Below, in pieces: positions 16,327-24,327 of a stretch of DNA of 64,000 bases; positions within the stretch are counted from its first letter, which is position 1; each line of letters opens with the position of its first letter. The position numbers and the translations under genes were made by a program. Origin of the DNA: Muricoccus pecuniae. GTDB lineage: Bacteria; Pseudomonadota; Alphaproteobacteria; Acetobacterales; Acetobacteraceae. The stretch covers positions 248,001-312,000 of the forward strand of contig NZ_JACIJD010000002.1 in assembly GCF_014199205.1 (NCBI RefSeq), in the 5' to 3' direction. The notes under the pieces are model-generated. The model searched no databases and was not told the DNA's origin. It saw only the letters and a program-made list of their open reading frames with translations.

Positions 16327-16701
16327 TCAGGCCTCCGGCCGGTAGCGGCTGACCGTCAGCGCATCCTCCCGCAGTGCCGAGGCGAGGGCCTGACGCGCCT
16401 CCTCGTCGGGCAGCAGGGCGACCACCCGGTCGAACCACCGCGCCTGCCCCTTCACCCGCGCCAGGAAGAGACGATCGAGGGCGACGGCGAGGGACGGCCG
16501 CCCCGCGCAGCAGGCGCAGGCCGCGGGGTGCTGCTCGGGCGCGTCCTCGATCGTCAGGGCATGGACCGCGCCCTCGGGCAGGGCGGCCCCCCGCGCCTCG
16601 GCCAGCAAGGCGGCGCCCGGCCGCGCGGCGAGGCTGGCAGCGAGGGACGCCTTGTCCGCCACCACGGTGACGGGGATCCTTCCATCGGCGAAGACGGGCA
16701 T
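16327..16701 (-). CDS. Small CxCC protein resembling a P-loop-less G3E (COG0523) metallochaperone
   Basis: A 124-residue protein. It opens with IPVTVVADKASLAASLAARP, which follows the pattern of the first strand and helix of G3E GTPases but lacks GxxGxGKT. It then carries Cys62-x-Cys64-Cys65 in ACACCAGRPSLAVALDRL, comparable to the GCxCCxxRxDLxxAL metal motif of CobW/ZNG1/YjiA, followed by WFDRVVALLPDEEARQAL, comparable to FDRVVIETTGLADP. The nucleotide-binding and C-terminal halves of G3E proteins are missing, so GTP hydrolysis is not expected. Similarity is by eye. ATG 16701 has GGAG seven bases upstream and is preferred to 16725, which would run into the palindrome. It is divergent from the arsR-metH unit and shares its operator. 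Confidence 0.65.
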   Translation of the reverse strand: MPVFADGRIPVTVVADKASLAASLAARPGAALLAEARGAALPEGAVHALTIEDAPEQHPAACACCAGRPSLAVALDRLFLARVKGQARWFDRVVALLPDEEARQALASALREDALTVSRYRPEA

Positions 16702-16720
16702 CGGCGACTCCTTTCCGATA

Positions 16721-16742
16721 GACATAAAGATATCGTTATGTC
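16721..16742. promoter_or_regulatory. 22-bp palindromic operator between the CxCC gene and arsR-metH
   Basis: Half-sites GACATAA (16721-16727) and TTATGTC (16736-16742) flank a central GATATC; only one base pair of the 22-bp dyad is mismatched. It is AT-rich in a 70% GC genome and lies 12 bases upstream of ATG 16755 and 19 bases upstream of ATG 16701. It is thus placed to control both directions. The divergent gene encodes an ArsR regulator, and ArsR dimers bind dyads of this kind. Binding by that regulator, possibly sensing S-adenosylhomocysteine as SahR does, is inference. Confidence 0.7.
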
Positions 16743-16754
16743 ATTTACAAGCCC

Positions 16755-17699
16755 ATGGAAGAGACCCTGGCCCAGCTCCGTGCCGCCGCCGAGCCGACCC
16801 GGCTGCGGCTGCTCGCGCTCTGCGCGCGCGGGGCACTCTGCGTGACCGATCTCTGCGCCGCCCTCGGCCAGTCCCAGCCGCGCCTCTCCCGCCACCTGAA
16901 GCTGCTGGTCGAGGCCGGGCTGCTGGAGCGGCTGCCGGAGGGCTCCAACGTCTACTTCTCCCTCGCCCCCCGCGCGGACTTGGCGCGCGCCATCCTCGCC
17001 CGGCTGCCGGAGGACGATCCCCTCCTCGCCGCCGACCGCCGCCTCGCCGCCCGGCTCGGGGCGGAGCGCGTGCGGGCCGCTTCCGAGGCCTTCCGGGAGG
17101 CCGGGGCGGACTGGGACGAGATGCGCGCCCTCGGCCTGCCCGCCGCCTCCGTCGGCGCGGCGCTGCTGGACGCGCTGCCCGCGCGCATCGGGCGCCTGCT
17201 GGATATCGGGGCGGGCACGGGGCAGCTGCTCGAACTCGTGGCGGAGCGCTGCGACGCGGCGCTCGGCGTGGATGCGAGCCGCGACATGCTGGCGCTCGCC
17301 CGCGGCCGGCTCGCCGAGCGCGGCCTCGCCCCGCGCTGCACCGTGCGCCAGGCCGACATGTACCGCCTGCCCTTCCCCGAGGCGGGCTTCGACGCCGTGA
17401 CGCTGCAGATGGTGCTGCACTACGCCGAGGACCCCGCCGCCGCGCTCGCCGAGGCCGCGCGCGTCCTCTCCCCCGACGGCGTGCTGCTCGTGGTGGACCT
17501 CGCCCCCCATTCCCGCGGCGAGCTGATGGAGCGCCACGCCCATCGCTGGCCCGGCTTCGACGACGCGCAGATGGCCGGCTGGCTCGGCGATGCCGGCTGC
17601 GCGCTGAATTCCCCCGTGGAGATCGCCGGATCCCCCGGAACCGACCTGAACGTCCGCCTGTGGTCGGCGCATCGCGCCACCGCCGCGCAGCCCGCCTGA
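16755..17699 (+). CDS. ArsR-family regulator fused to a SAM-dependent methyltransferase (SahR-like)
   Basis: A 314-residue two-domain protein. Residues 1-90 form an ArsR winged helix (EPTRLRLLALCARGALCVTDL, then QSQPRLSRHLKLLVEAGLLE). Residues about 145-265 form a class I methyltransferase with motif I LLDIGAGTGQLLE at 148-160 and Asp173 in GVDASRDMLALARG, then FDAVTLQMVLHY. This architecture next to methionine-cycle genes is known in Proteobacteria, and related SahR proteins sense S-adenosylhomocysteine. The methyltransferase fold here may serve as the ligand sensor. It starts 12 bases after the palindrome and is followed 11 bases later by metH. Autoregulation is likely. Confidence 0.85.
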   Translation: MEETLAQLRAAAEPTRLRLLALCARGALCVTDLCAALGQSQPRLSRHLKLLVEAGLLERLPEGSNVYFSLAPRADLARAILARLPEDDPLLAADRRLAARLGAERVRAASEAFREAGADWDEMRALGLPAASVGAALLDALPARIGRLLDIGAGTGQLLELVAERCDAALGVDASRDMLALARGRLAERGLAPRCTVRQADMYRLPFPEAGFDAVTLQMVLHYAEDPAAALAEAARVLSPDGVLLVVDLAPHSRGELMERHAHRWPGFDDAQMAGWLGDAGCALNSPVEIAGSPGTDLNVRLWSAHRATAAQPA

Positions 17700-17710
17700 G
17701 AGAACGACAC

Positions 17711-20700
17711 ATGTCCCGACCGCATCTGCTCGACGCCCTTCGCGACCGCGTGCTGCTCTGCGACGGCGCCATGGGCAGCCGGGTGCAGGCGCTGACCCTC
17801 GATGTCGAGAAGGACTACTGGGGCCAGGAGAACTGCACGGAGGTACTGAACCTCTCCCGCCCCGACCTCGTGCGCGAGATCCATCGCGGATACTTCGAGG
17901 CCGGCGCGGACATGGTGCTGACCAACTCCTTCGGCGGCAGCCCCGTGACGCTGGGCGAGTTCGACCTGACCGACCGCGCGCGCGAGATCAACCGCCGCGC
18001 CGTGGAGCTGGCGCGCGAGGCGAGCGAGGGCTTCGCCGACGGCCGCCCGCGCTGGGTGATCGGCGACATCGGCCCGGGCACGCGCCTGCCGAGCCTCGGC
18101 CACATCACCTATGACGCGCTGGAGGCGGCGCTGGCCGAGCAGTGCCGCGGCCTGATCGAGGGCGGCGCGGACGCGATCCTGACGGAGACGAACCAGGACA
18201 CGCTCTTCATCAAGGCCGCGGTGAACGGCGCCAAGCGCGCCATCGCCGAGGCGAAGTCGGACATCCCGATCTTCGTGCAGGTGACGGTGGAGACCACCGG
18301 CACCCTCCTCGTCGGCCCCGATATCGCCGCCGCCGCGACGGTGATCGACGCGCTGGACGTGCCGCTGATCGGGCTGAACTGCGCGACCGGCCCGCAGGAG
18401 ATGGCCGAGCACGTCCGCTGGCTCTCGCAGAACTGGCGCGGGCTGATCTCCGTGCAGCCCAATGCCGGCCTGCCGGAGCTGGTGGACGGGAAGACGCACT
18501 ACCCCCTCGGCGCTGCGGAAATGGCGAGCTGGATGGAGCGCTTCGTCCTGGAGGACGGGATGAACCTCATCGGCGGCTGCTGCGGCACCTCCATCCCGCA
18601 CATCACCGCGCTGGACGCGATGCTGCGCAAGCTGGGCGGCACCAGCCACCGCCCGGCGCCGGTGGCGCGCAAGCCGGTCTGGATCCCCTCCGTCGCCTCC
18701 CTCTACGGCGCCGTCGCGCTGCGGCAGGAGAACGCCTACTTCTCCATCGGCGAGCGCTGCAATGCCAACGGCTCCAAAGCCTGGCGCGAGCGTCAGGCGT
18801 CGCATGACTGGGACGGCTGCGTTGCCATCGGCCGCGAGCAGGTGGGCGAGGGCTCCAACTCGCTCGACATCTGCACCGCCTTCGTCGGGCGCGACGAGAT
18901 GGCGGAGATGAACGAGGTGGTCACGCGCTTCACCTCCTCGGTGAACGCGCCGCTCGTGATCGACTCCACCGAGACGCCGGTGATCGAAGCCGCGCTGAAG
19001 CTGCATGGCGGCAAGCCCATCATAAACTCGATCAACTTCGAGGACGGCGAGGGGCACGCGCATGACCGCCTGACGCTCGCCAAGAAGTTCGGCGCCGCCG
19101 TCATCGCGCTGACCATCGACGAGGTGGGCATGGCCAAGACGGCGGAGGACAAGCTCCGCATCGCCGAGCGCCTCGTGGACTTCGCCTGCAACAAGTACGG
19201 GTTGCCGCAGGGCGACCTGATGATCGACCCCCTGACCTTCACCATCGCGACGGGCAACGAGGACGACCGCAAGCTCGGGCTGTGGACGCTGGAGGGCATC
19301 CGCATGATCCGGGAGCGCTTCCCGGACATCCAGATCATCCTCGGCCTGTCCAACATCTCCTTCGGCCTGAACCCCGCCGCCCGGCACGTGCTGAACTCCG
19401 TCTTCCTCGACCACGCGGTGCGGGCCGGCATGACGGGCGCGATCGTGCATGTCTCGAAGATCAAGCCGCTGCACCTCATCCCCGCCGAGGAGGTGAAGGT
19501 CGCCGAGGACCTGATCTTCGATCGCCGTACGGAGGGCTACGATCCCCTCCAGGCTCTGCTGGAGCTCTTCGCCGGCCGCAAGGCCGCCGACACCGCCAAG
19601 CGAGCCAAGGCCGAGACGGTGGAGGGGCGCCTGAAGGACCGCATCGTGGACGGCGACCGCAAGGGGCTGGACGAGGAGCTCGCGGACGCGCTGGCCAAGG
19701 GCATCGCCCCGCTCTCCATCATCAACGACATTCTGCTGGACGGGATGAAGGTGGTGGGCGAGCTGTTCGGCGCGGGCAAGATGCAGCTCCCCTTCGTGCT
19801 GCAATCCGCGGAGACGATGAAGGCGGCCGTCGCCTATCTCGAGCCGCACATGGAGCGCATCGAGGGGCAGGAGAAGGGCACGATCGTCCTCGGCACGGTC
19901 AAGGGCGACGTGCACGACATCGGCAAGAACCTCGTCGACATCATCCTGACGAACAACGGCTACAAGGTGGTGAACCTCGGCATCAAGGTGCCGCTGCAGG
20001 ACATCGTGGCGGCCGCGAGGGACCACAAGGCGCACGCCATCGGCATGTCCGGCCTGCTGGTGAAGTCCACCGTCGTGATGCGCGAGAACCTGGAGGAGAT
20101 GTCGCGCCAGGGCGTCGATATCCCCGTCATGCTCGGCGGCGCGGCGCTGACGCGCAACTATGTCGAGGACGACTGCGTGCGCGCCTATGCCTCCGGCCGC
20201 GTCGCCTATGCGCGGGACGCCTTCGATGGCCTGCACCTGATGGACAAGGTGATGGGCAACGGCTTCGACGACTACCTCGCCGCGCTCCAGGCCAAGCGCA
20301 CGGGCAAGGGCAGGAGCGAGCGCCGCACCCTCGGCACCGCCGATGCCCGCGGCTTCGCGCCCGTGGAGATCGGCTATGCCCAGGGGCGCCGCCGGCGCCT
20401 GACGGCGGAGGAGCCCGTTCCCACCCCGCCCTTCTGGGGCGCGCGGGTGGTGGAGGCGCCGCAGAAGGCGATCGTGCCCTTCATCAACGAGCGCAGCCTG
20501 TACCAGTTCCAGTGGGGCTTCCGGAAGCAGGGCCGCAGCCTGGACGACTTCCTCGGCTGGGCGAAGCAGGAGCTGCGCCCCGTGCTGCGGCGGATGCTGC
20601 AGATCACGGAGGAGGGGGGAATCCTCAGGCCGCAGGCGATCTACGGCTATTGGAAATGCGCGGGGCAGGGGAACGACCTCATCCTCTTCGAGGAGGACGG

Positions 20701-21211
20701 CACCACCGAGGCCGCGCGCTTCACCCTGCCGCGGCAGCCGAAGGAGGATGGCGACTGCATCGCGGACTTCGTGCGCGACGTGGATGACGGGCCGGAGGGG
20801 CGCGACGTGATCGGGCTGCAGGTCGTCACCGTCGGCCAGAAGGCGAGCGACATGGCGCGGGACTGGTTCGAGGAGAACCGCTACCAGGACTACCTCTATC
20901 TCCACGGCCTCTCGGTCGAGATGGCGGAGGGCATGGCGGAATACGTCCACAAGCGCATCCGCGCCGAGCTCGGCTATGCCGGCGAGGACGCGCGCGACAT
21001 GGAGAGGATGCTGTCCCAGGGCTACCGGGGCGGGCGCTACTCCTTCGGCTATCCCGCCTGCCCGAAGCTGGAGGACCAGGAGCCCCTGCTGCGCCTGCTG
21101 AAGGCCGAGCGGATCGGCGTCTCGATCTCGGACGAATGGCAATTGCATCCTGAGCAATCCACCTCCGCGATCGTGCTGCACCATCCCCGCGCGAAGTACT
21201 TCTCGGTCTAG
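17711..21211 (+). CDS. metH: Cobalamin-dependent methionine synthase
   Basis: A full-length 1166-residue enzyme that transfers the methyl group of 5-methyltetrahydrofolate to homocysteine through cob(I)alamin in the cytosol. Domains in order: homocysteine/zinc module with LIGGCCGTS near residue 287; pterin module starting at ISGERCNANGSKAWRE-like sequence near 343 (here FSIGERCNANGSKAW); helical cap plus B12 module with GDVHDIGKNLV (axial His in DxHxxG near 733); and the AdoMet reactivation domain with RYSFGYPACP near 1110. It lies 11 bases after the ArsR-methyltransferase gene, with GAGA as a weak ribosome site. CDF, tonB and cobalamin adenosyltransferase genes follow closely. No metF is in the window. 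Confidence 0.97.
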   Translation: MSRPHLLDALRDRVLLCDGAMGSRVQALTLDVEKDYWGQENCTEVLNLSRPDLVREIHRGYFEAGADMVLTNSFGGSPVTLGEFDLTDRAREINRRAVELAREASEGFADGRPRWVIGDIGPGTRLPSLGHITYDALEAALAEQCRGLIEGGADAILTETNQDTLFIKAAVNGAKRAIAEAKSDIPIFVQVTVETTGTLLVGPDIAAAATVIDALDVPLIGLNCATGPQEMAEHVRWLSQNWRGLISVQPNAGLPELVDGKTHYPLGAAEMASWMERFVLEDGMNLIGGCCGTSIPHITALDAMLRKLGGTSHRPAPVARKPVWIPSVASLYGAVALRQENAYFSIGERCNANGSKAWRERQASHDWDGCVAIGREQVGEGSNSLDICTAFVGRDEMAEMNEVVTRFTSSVNAPLVIDSTETPVIEAALKLHGGKPIINSINFEDGEGHAHDRLTLAKKFGAAVIALTIDEVGMAKTAEDKLRIAERLVDFACNKYGLPQGDLMIDPLTFTIATGNEDDRKLGLWTLEGIRMIRERFPDIQIILGLSNISFGLNPAARHVLNSVFLDHAVRAGMTGAIVHVSKIKPLHLIPAEEVKVAEDLIFDRRTEGYDPLQALLELFAGRKAADTAKRAKAETVEGRLKDRIVDGDRKGLDEELADALAKGIAPLSIINDILLDGMKVVGELFGAGKMQLPFVLQSAETMKAAVAYLEPHMERIEGQEKGTIVLGTVKGDVHDIGKNLVDIILTNNGYKVVNLGIKVPLQDIVAAARDHKAHAIGMSGLLVKSTVVMRENLEEMSRQGVDIPVMLGGAALTRNYVEDDCVRAYASGRVAYARDAFDGLHLMDKVMGNGFDDYLAALQAKRTGKGRSERRTLGTADARGFAPVEIGYAQGRRRRLTAEEPVPTPPFWGARVVEAPQKAIVPFINERSLYQFQWGFRKQGRSLDDFLGWAKQELRPVLRRMLQITEEGGILRPQAIYGYWKCAGQGNDLILFEEDGTTEAARFTLPRQPKEDGDCIADFVRDVDDGPEGRDVIGLQVVTVGQKASDMARDWFEENRYQDYLYLHGLSVEMAEGMAEYVHKRIRAELGYAGEDARDMERMLSQGYRGGRYSFGYPACPKLEDQEPLLRLLKAERIGVSISDEWQLHPEQSTSAIVLHHPRAKYFSV

Positions 21212-21236
21212 GGGAGGGCGGGCTATTCGGGGGCCG

Positions 21237-22124
21237 ATGAGCCCGACCGAACGCACAGCCTGGACCAGCCTCGGCACCGGCCTCACCGTGCTCGCCCTGA
21301 AAGGGGCGGCATGGTGGCTGACCGGCAGCACCGCGCTCTTCGCGGACATGCTGGAGACGGTGGTGAACGTCGCCGCGGCCTGCGCGGCGCTGGCGGCCGT
21401 GCGCTACTCCGCCATGCCGGCCGACGAGAACCACCCCTACGGGCACACGAAGATCGAGTATTTCTCGGCGGTGCTGGAGGGGACGCTGATCCTCGTCGCG
21501 GCCTCCATGATCCTGCAGGAGGTGTGGCAGGCCTGGGCCAACCCGCGCGTGCCGGACCAGCCCGTGGTGGGCCTCGCCCTCTCGGCCGTGGCCACGGTGA
21601 TCAACGCGGCCTGGGCCACGGTGCTGCGCCGGCGCGGCAAGCGGCTGGGCTCCCCGGCGCTGGTGGCGGATTCGCACTACCTCATGTCGGACGTGGTCAC
21701 CTCCGCCGGGGTGATCATCGGCGTCGGGCTGGTCGCGGCCACCGGGCTGCTCTGGCTCGACCCGCTGCTGGCGGGCGTGACGGCGGTGATGATCCTCTTC
21801 TCCGGCTGGCGCCTGCTGCGCGAGAGCGTGGGCGGGCTGATGGACGAGGGGCTGGGGGGCGAGGAGGTGGCCGCCATCCGCACCCTCGTTTCCACCAATG
21901 CGGAGGGCGCGATCGAGGCGCACGACCTCCGCACCCGCCGGGCCGGGCGCATCTCCTTCGTGGAGTTCCACCTCGTGGTCCCCGGCGCCATGCCGGTGGC
22001 CGAGGCGCATGAGATCTGCGACCGCATCGAGGCGGCGCTGAAGGACAGGCTCGGCAACGCCGTGATCTCCATCCATGTGGAGCCGGAGGGCAAGGCGAAG
22101 CACAGCGGGGTGGTCGTGCTGTGA
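21237..22124 (+). CDS. Cation diffusion facilitator (CDF) metal transporter with atypical site A
   Basis: A 295-residue inner-membrane divalent-metal/H+ antiporter with six hydrophobic helices and a C-terminal cytoplasmic ferredoxin-like domain (ISFVEFHLVVPGAMPVAEAH, then ISIHVEPEG). NHPYGHTKIEYF after TM2 is the CDF signature. The TM2 metal pair, usually H/D-x3-D, is Glu40-x3-Asn44 (FADMLETVVNV). In TM5 the usual H-x3-D reads HYLMSD, with Tyr149 at the normal His position. Metal specificity therefore cannot be assumed to be zinc. It follows metH by 25 bases and precedes tonB by 10, so cobalt, iron or manganese export or delivery are open options. Confidence 0.88.
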   Translation: MSPTERTAWTSLGTGLTVLALKGAAWWLTGSTALFADMLETVVNVAAACAALAAVRYSAMPADENHPYGHTKIEYFSAVLEGTLILVAASMILQEVWQAWANPRVPDQPVVGLALSAVATVINAAWATVLRRRGKRLGSPALVADSHYLMSDVVTSAGVIIGVGLVAATGLLWLDPLLAGVTAVMILFSGWRLLRESVGGLMDEGLGGEEVAAIRTLVSTNAEGAIEAHDLRTRRAGRISFVEFHLVVPGAMPVAEAHEICDRIEAALKDRLGNAVISIHVEPEGKAKHSGVVVL

Positions 22125-22134
22125 TTCCCGGGCC

Positions 22135-23088
22135 TTGAGCGCCGAGGCCCCCGCCGGGCCCTGGGCCTTCGCCCCCGCCGCCGCGCCCTTCTGGCGCCCG
22201 AGGGGGCGCAGGCCGCGGCGCCGCGACCTCGCCTGGTGGGTCGCGGCGGCGCTGCACGCGGCGGCGCTGGCCGCATTGCTGCTCCGCCTGGAGCCGGAAA
22301 CCCTGCCCGAGCCCCGGATCGTCGAGGGCACGCCGCTGCTCTGGGAAGGGCCGGTCGGGACAGGGGAAGGGGCCGAAACCCTCTCTCCCGACCTGCCGGA
22401 GCAGCCCGTGCCGGCGGAGGCCGCCCCGCCCCGGCCCGCGCCATCCCTGCCCGAAGCCGCGCCCGCCCCGGCGGAGCCGCCGACGGCCGAGGCGCCGCCA
22501 GCTGCCGCACCCGCGCCGCCACCCGCCGCCGAAGCCGCGCCGGCCCTGCCGCCTCCCCCCGACTCTCTCGCGGAAACCCGTCCCACACCGCCTGCCCGGC
22601 GCCCGCCCGCACCGCCTAGTCCTGCGGCGGACCCCCTGCCGCTGCCGATGCCGCCGGCCCCGCCCGCGCCGCCCCGTGCCAGCCCCGCCCCTCCCGCGCC
22701 CGCCGCGGCGCCACCTGCTGCCGCGGTGCCCGCTGCCACCCCGGCCGAGCGCCCGCCCGCCGCGGGTTCCGTCCGTCTCGATGCGGGCACGGCCGGCGCC
22801 CCCGGGGAGAGCCGCGTGGTCGGCGCGCCGCAGGCCGGCTGCCAGGACGCGATCGGCTATCCGCCCTCCGAGCGGCAGCGCGGCATCACCGGCGCCGTGG
22901 GGCTGCGGCTGCGTGTTTCCGATGACGGCCGCGTGGTCGAGGCGCGGCTGGTCGAGCCCAGCGGCTCCTTCGCGCTGGACGAGGCCGCCCAGCGCGGGAT
23001 CCGCCGCTGCCGCTTCGTGCCCGCGCTGCGGGATGGCATCCCCGTCTGGGGAAGCCGGGACTACCGCGTCGTTTTCAGGCTGGATTAG
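22135..23088 (+). CDS. tonB: Energy transducer TonB
   Basis: A 317-residue periplasm-spanning protein that passes proton-motive energy to outer-membrane receptors. It has an N-terminal Arg-rich stretch and one transmembrane helix (LAWWVAAALHAAALAALLLRL, near 32-52; the H in the helix is typical of TonB). A very long Pro/Ala-rich linker (about 60-225) follows, then a C-terminal TonB domain with GAVGLRLRVSDDGRVVEARLVEPSG and FVPALRDGIPVWGSRDYRVVFRL. No exbB/exbD is adjacent. No ATG fits outside the CDF gene; TTG 22135, ten bases after the CDF stop, is chosen. Its place between metH and cobalamin adenosyltransferase suggests cobalamin-receptor energisation. Confidence 0.87.
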   Translation: MSAEAPAGPWAFAPAAAPFWRPRGRRPRRRDLAWWVAAALHAAALAALLLRLEPETLPEPRIVEGTPLLWEGPVGTGEGAETLSPDLPEQPVPAEAAPPRPAPSLPEAAPAPAEPPTAEAPPAAAPAPPPAAEAAPALPPPPDSLAETRPTPPARRPPAPPSPAADPLPLPMPPAPPAPPRASPAPPAPAAAPPAAAVPAATPAERPPAAGSVRLDAGTAGAPGESRVVGAPQAGCQDAIGYPPSERQRGITGAVGLRLRVSDDGRVVEARLVEPSGSFALDEAAQRGIRRCRFVPALRDGIPVWGSRDYRVVFRLD

Positions 23089-23096
23089 GAGAAGGC

Positions 23097-23639
23097 ATGG
23101 TCAAGCTGGACGTCATCACCACCCGGGGCGGCGATTCCGGGGAAACCTCTCTCGGCGACGGGACGCGCCTGCCGAAGCACGCCGCGCGGATCGAGGCACT
23201 GGGCGCGGTGGACGAGGCGAACTGCGCCATCGGCCTGCTGCGCCTGCACACCGCGCAGGAGGAGGACGCGATGCTCGCCCGCATCCAGAACGATCTCTTC
23301 GATCTCGGCGCCGACCTCGCCGTGCCGGGCGAGGAGGGGCTGCGGGTCTCGGCCGCGCAGTGTCTGCGGCTGGAGCGGGAGCTGGCCTCGATGAACGAGG
23401 ATCTGGAGCCGCTGCGCTCCTTCGTCCTGCCGGGCGGCACGCCGGCGGCGGCCCATGCGCATCTCGCCCGCGCCCTGGCCCGGCGGGCCGAGCGGGCGGT
23501 GGCGGCGCTGGCGGCCGAGGAGGCGGTGAACGGCAACGCGCTGCGCTACCTCAACCGCCTCTCGGACCACCTGTTCGTCCTCTCCCGGAGCCTGAACATG
23601 GGCCAGGACCCGCTCTGGCAGCCCGGGGAGAATCGCTGA
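23097..23639 (+). CDS. pduO: Cob(I)alamin adenosyltransferase, PduO type
   Basis: A 180-residue ATP:cob(I)alamin adenosyltransferase making adenosylcobalamin in the cytosol. The N-terminal TTRGGDSGETSLGDGTRLPK is the ATP-binding signature of the PduO/MMAB family, and GAVDEANCAIGLLRLH and C-terminal LNRLSDHLFVLSRSLN (R-x-S-D-x-L-F) are the conserved helices of the trimer. Ribosome site AGGAGAAGG immediately precedes ATG 23097. It is eight bases after tonB and probably the last gene of the arsR-metH-CDF-tonB unit; a GC-rich hairpin follows. Confidence 0.94.
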   Translation: MVKLDVITTRGGDSGETSLGDGTRLPKHAARIEALGAVDEANCAIGLLRLHTAQEEDAMLARIQNDLFDLGADLAVPGEEGLRVSAAQCLRLERELASMNEDLEPLRSFVLPGGTPAAAHAHLARALARRAERAVAALAAEEAVNGNALRYLNRLSDHLFVLSRSLNMGQDPLWQPGENR

Positions 23640-23643
23640 CGCA

Positions 23644-23681
23644 CCGGAAGGGGCGCGCCCCGCGGGGGGCGGCCCTTCCGG
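23644..23681. terminator. GC-rich hairpin between convergent genes
   Basis: Arms CCGGAAGGG (23644-23652) and CCCTTCCGG (23673-23681) pair perfectly, enclosing further complementary G/C runs. It sits between the stops of the adenosyltransferase gene (plus) and the DUF4142 gene (minus), so it could stop both transcripts. There is no T-run on either side, so efficiency is uncertain. Confidence 0.5.
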
Positions 23682-23687
23682 AACCGG

Positions 23688-24209
23688 TCAGACGCGGGCC
23701 GGAACGGCCTGCAGGAAGGCCAGGTGCTCGCGGATGCGGTCCACCGCCAGCAGGGCGATGGCGCGGTCGGCCGGCGGGGCCGCGCTGTCCTGCGCGATCG
23801 CCGTGTAGGTGTTCAGCGCCTCCTGGTGGCCCTGGACCTGCGCCATCACGAAGGCGCGGTCGAAGGCGGCGCCGTTGGCGGACTGGAGCTGCTGGAGCAT
23901 CGCCGCCTTCTCGCCCACCAGCGGCGGGGGAGTCGTGGCCTCGCCCATCAGGCTCATAGCCTGCACCAGGCCCTGCTGCTCGCTCACCTCGAAGGGCGCC
24001 CAGCGGCGCAGGTCGGCGCGCTGCGCCTTGCTGGCGCCGAGCTGCGCGGTCTGCATCAGGAAGGCGCCGCCCTGGAGGGCCTGCCTGCGCAGCCCCGAGG
24101 GGGCGGCACCGATGGGGGCCTGGGGGGCCGCCGCCTGCTGCGCCGTGGCGGCACAGCCCGCGAGTCCCGCGCCCGCGAGGGCGATCCCGATCACGCGTCG
24201 ATTGATCAT
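23688..24209 (-). CDS. DUF4142 family lipoprotein
   Basis: A 173-residue exported protein. It has a lipoprotein signal ending LAGC with Cys19 (MINRRVIGIALAGAGLAGC), then an Ala/Gln-rich linker and a helical DUF4142 domain (GGAFLMQTAQLGASKAQRADL, FEVSEQQGLVQAM, MAQVQGHQEALNTY). DUF4142 proteins are ferritin-like helical bundles of unknown role, often stress-induced. ATG 24209 is chosen because it begins the lipoprotein signal and has GGAG upstream; the frame is open to 24347 without sense. A GGAAC-like/CGTT stress-promoter match lies upstream at 24267-24292. Confidence 0.82.
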   Translation of the reverse strand: MINRRVIGIALAGAGLAGCAATAQQAAAPQAPIGAAPSGLRRQALQGGAFLMQTAQLGASKAQRADLRRWAPFEVSEQQGLVQAMSLMGEATTPPPLVGEKAAMLQQLQSANGAAFDRAFVMAQVQGHQEALNTYTAIAQDSAAPPADRAIALLAVDRIREHLAFLQAVPARV

Positions 24210-24266
24210 GCTGCGATCTCCGTGCTCTGGCTTCGCCGCTTTTGGTCTGGTTGAAGCCGTGGCCCC

Positions 24267-24292
24267 AACGCCAGGGAGCGTGCGCGAGTTCG
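24267..24292 (-). promoter_or_regulatory. Possible EcfG-type (general stress) promoter of the DUF4142 gene
   Basis: On the minus strand CGAAC (24292-24288), a 17-base spacer, then CGTT (24270-24267). The alphaproteobacterial EcfG consensus is GGAAC, 16-17 bases, CGTT, so this matches eight of nine positions. It lies 57 bases before the start codon. One match of this quality can occur by chance. Confidence 0.3.
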
Positions 24293-24327
24293 CAGCGCCG
24301 GGCGGAAAACATTGCGCCCGGTCCATT

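Noticed and set aside
16702-16754. A cobalamin or SAM riboswitch upstream of arsR-metH.
   Set aside because: The spacer is only 53 bases and is occupied by the palindrome; no B12-box or SAM riboswitch core is visible.
17420-21349. A 1309-residue minus-strand frame opposite metH.
   Set aside because: It mirrors metH codons and has no domain pattern; metH itself is complete with all modules.
22441-22760. A tandem repeat array or CRISPR-like region in the Pro/Ala-rich stretch of tonB.
   Set aside because: The GCC/CCG repetition is irregular and encodes the TonB periplasmic linker; there are no spaced direct repeats.
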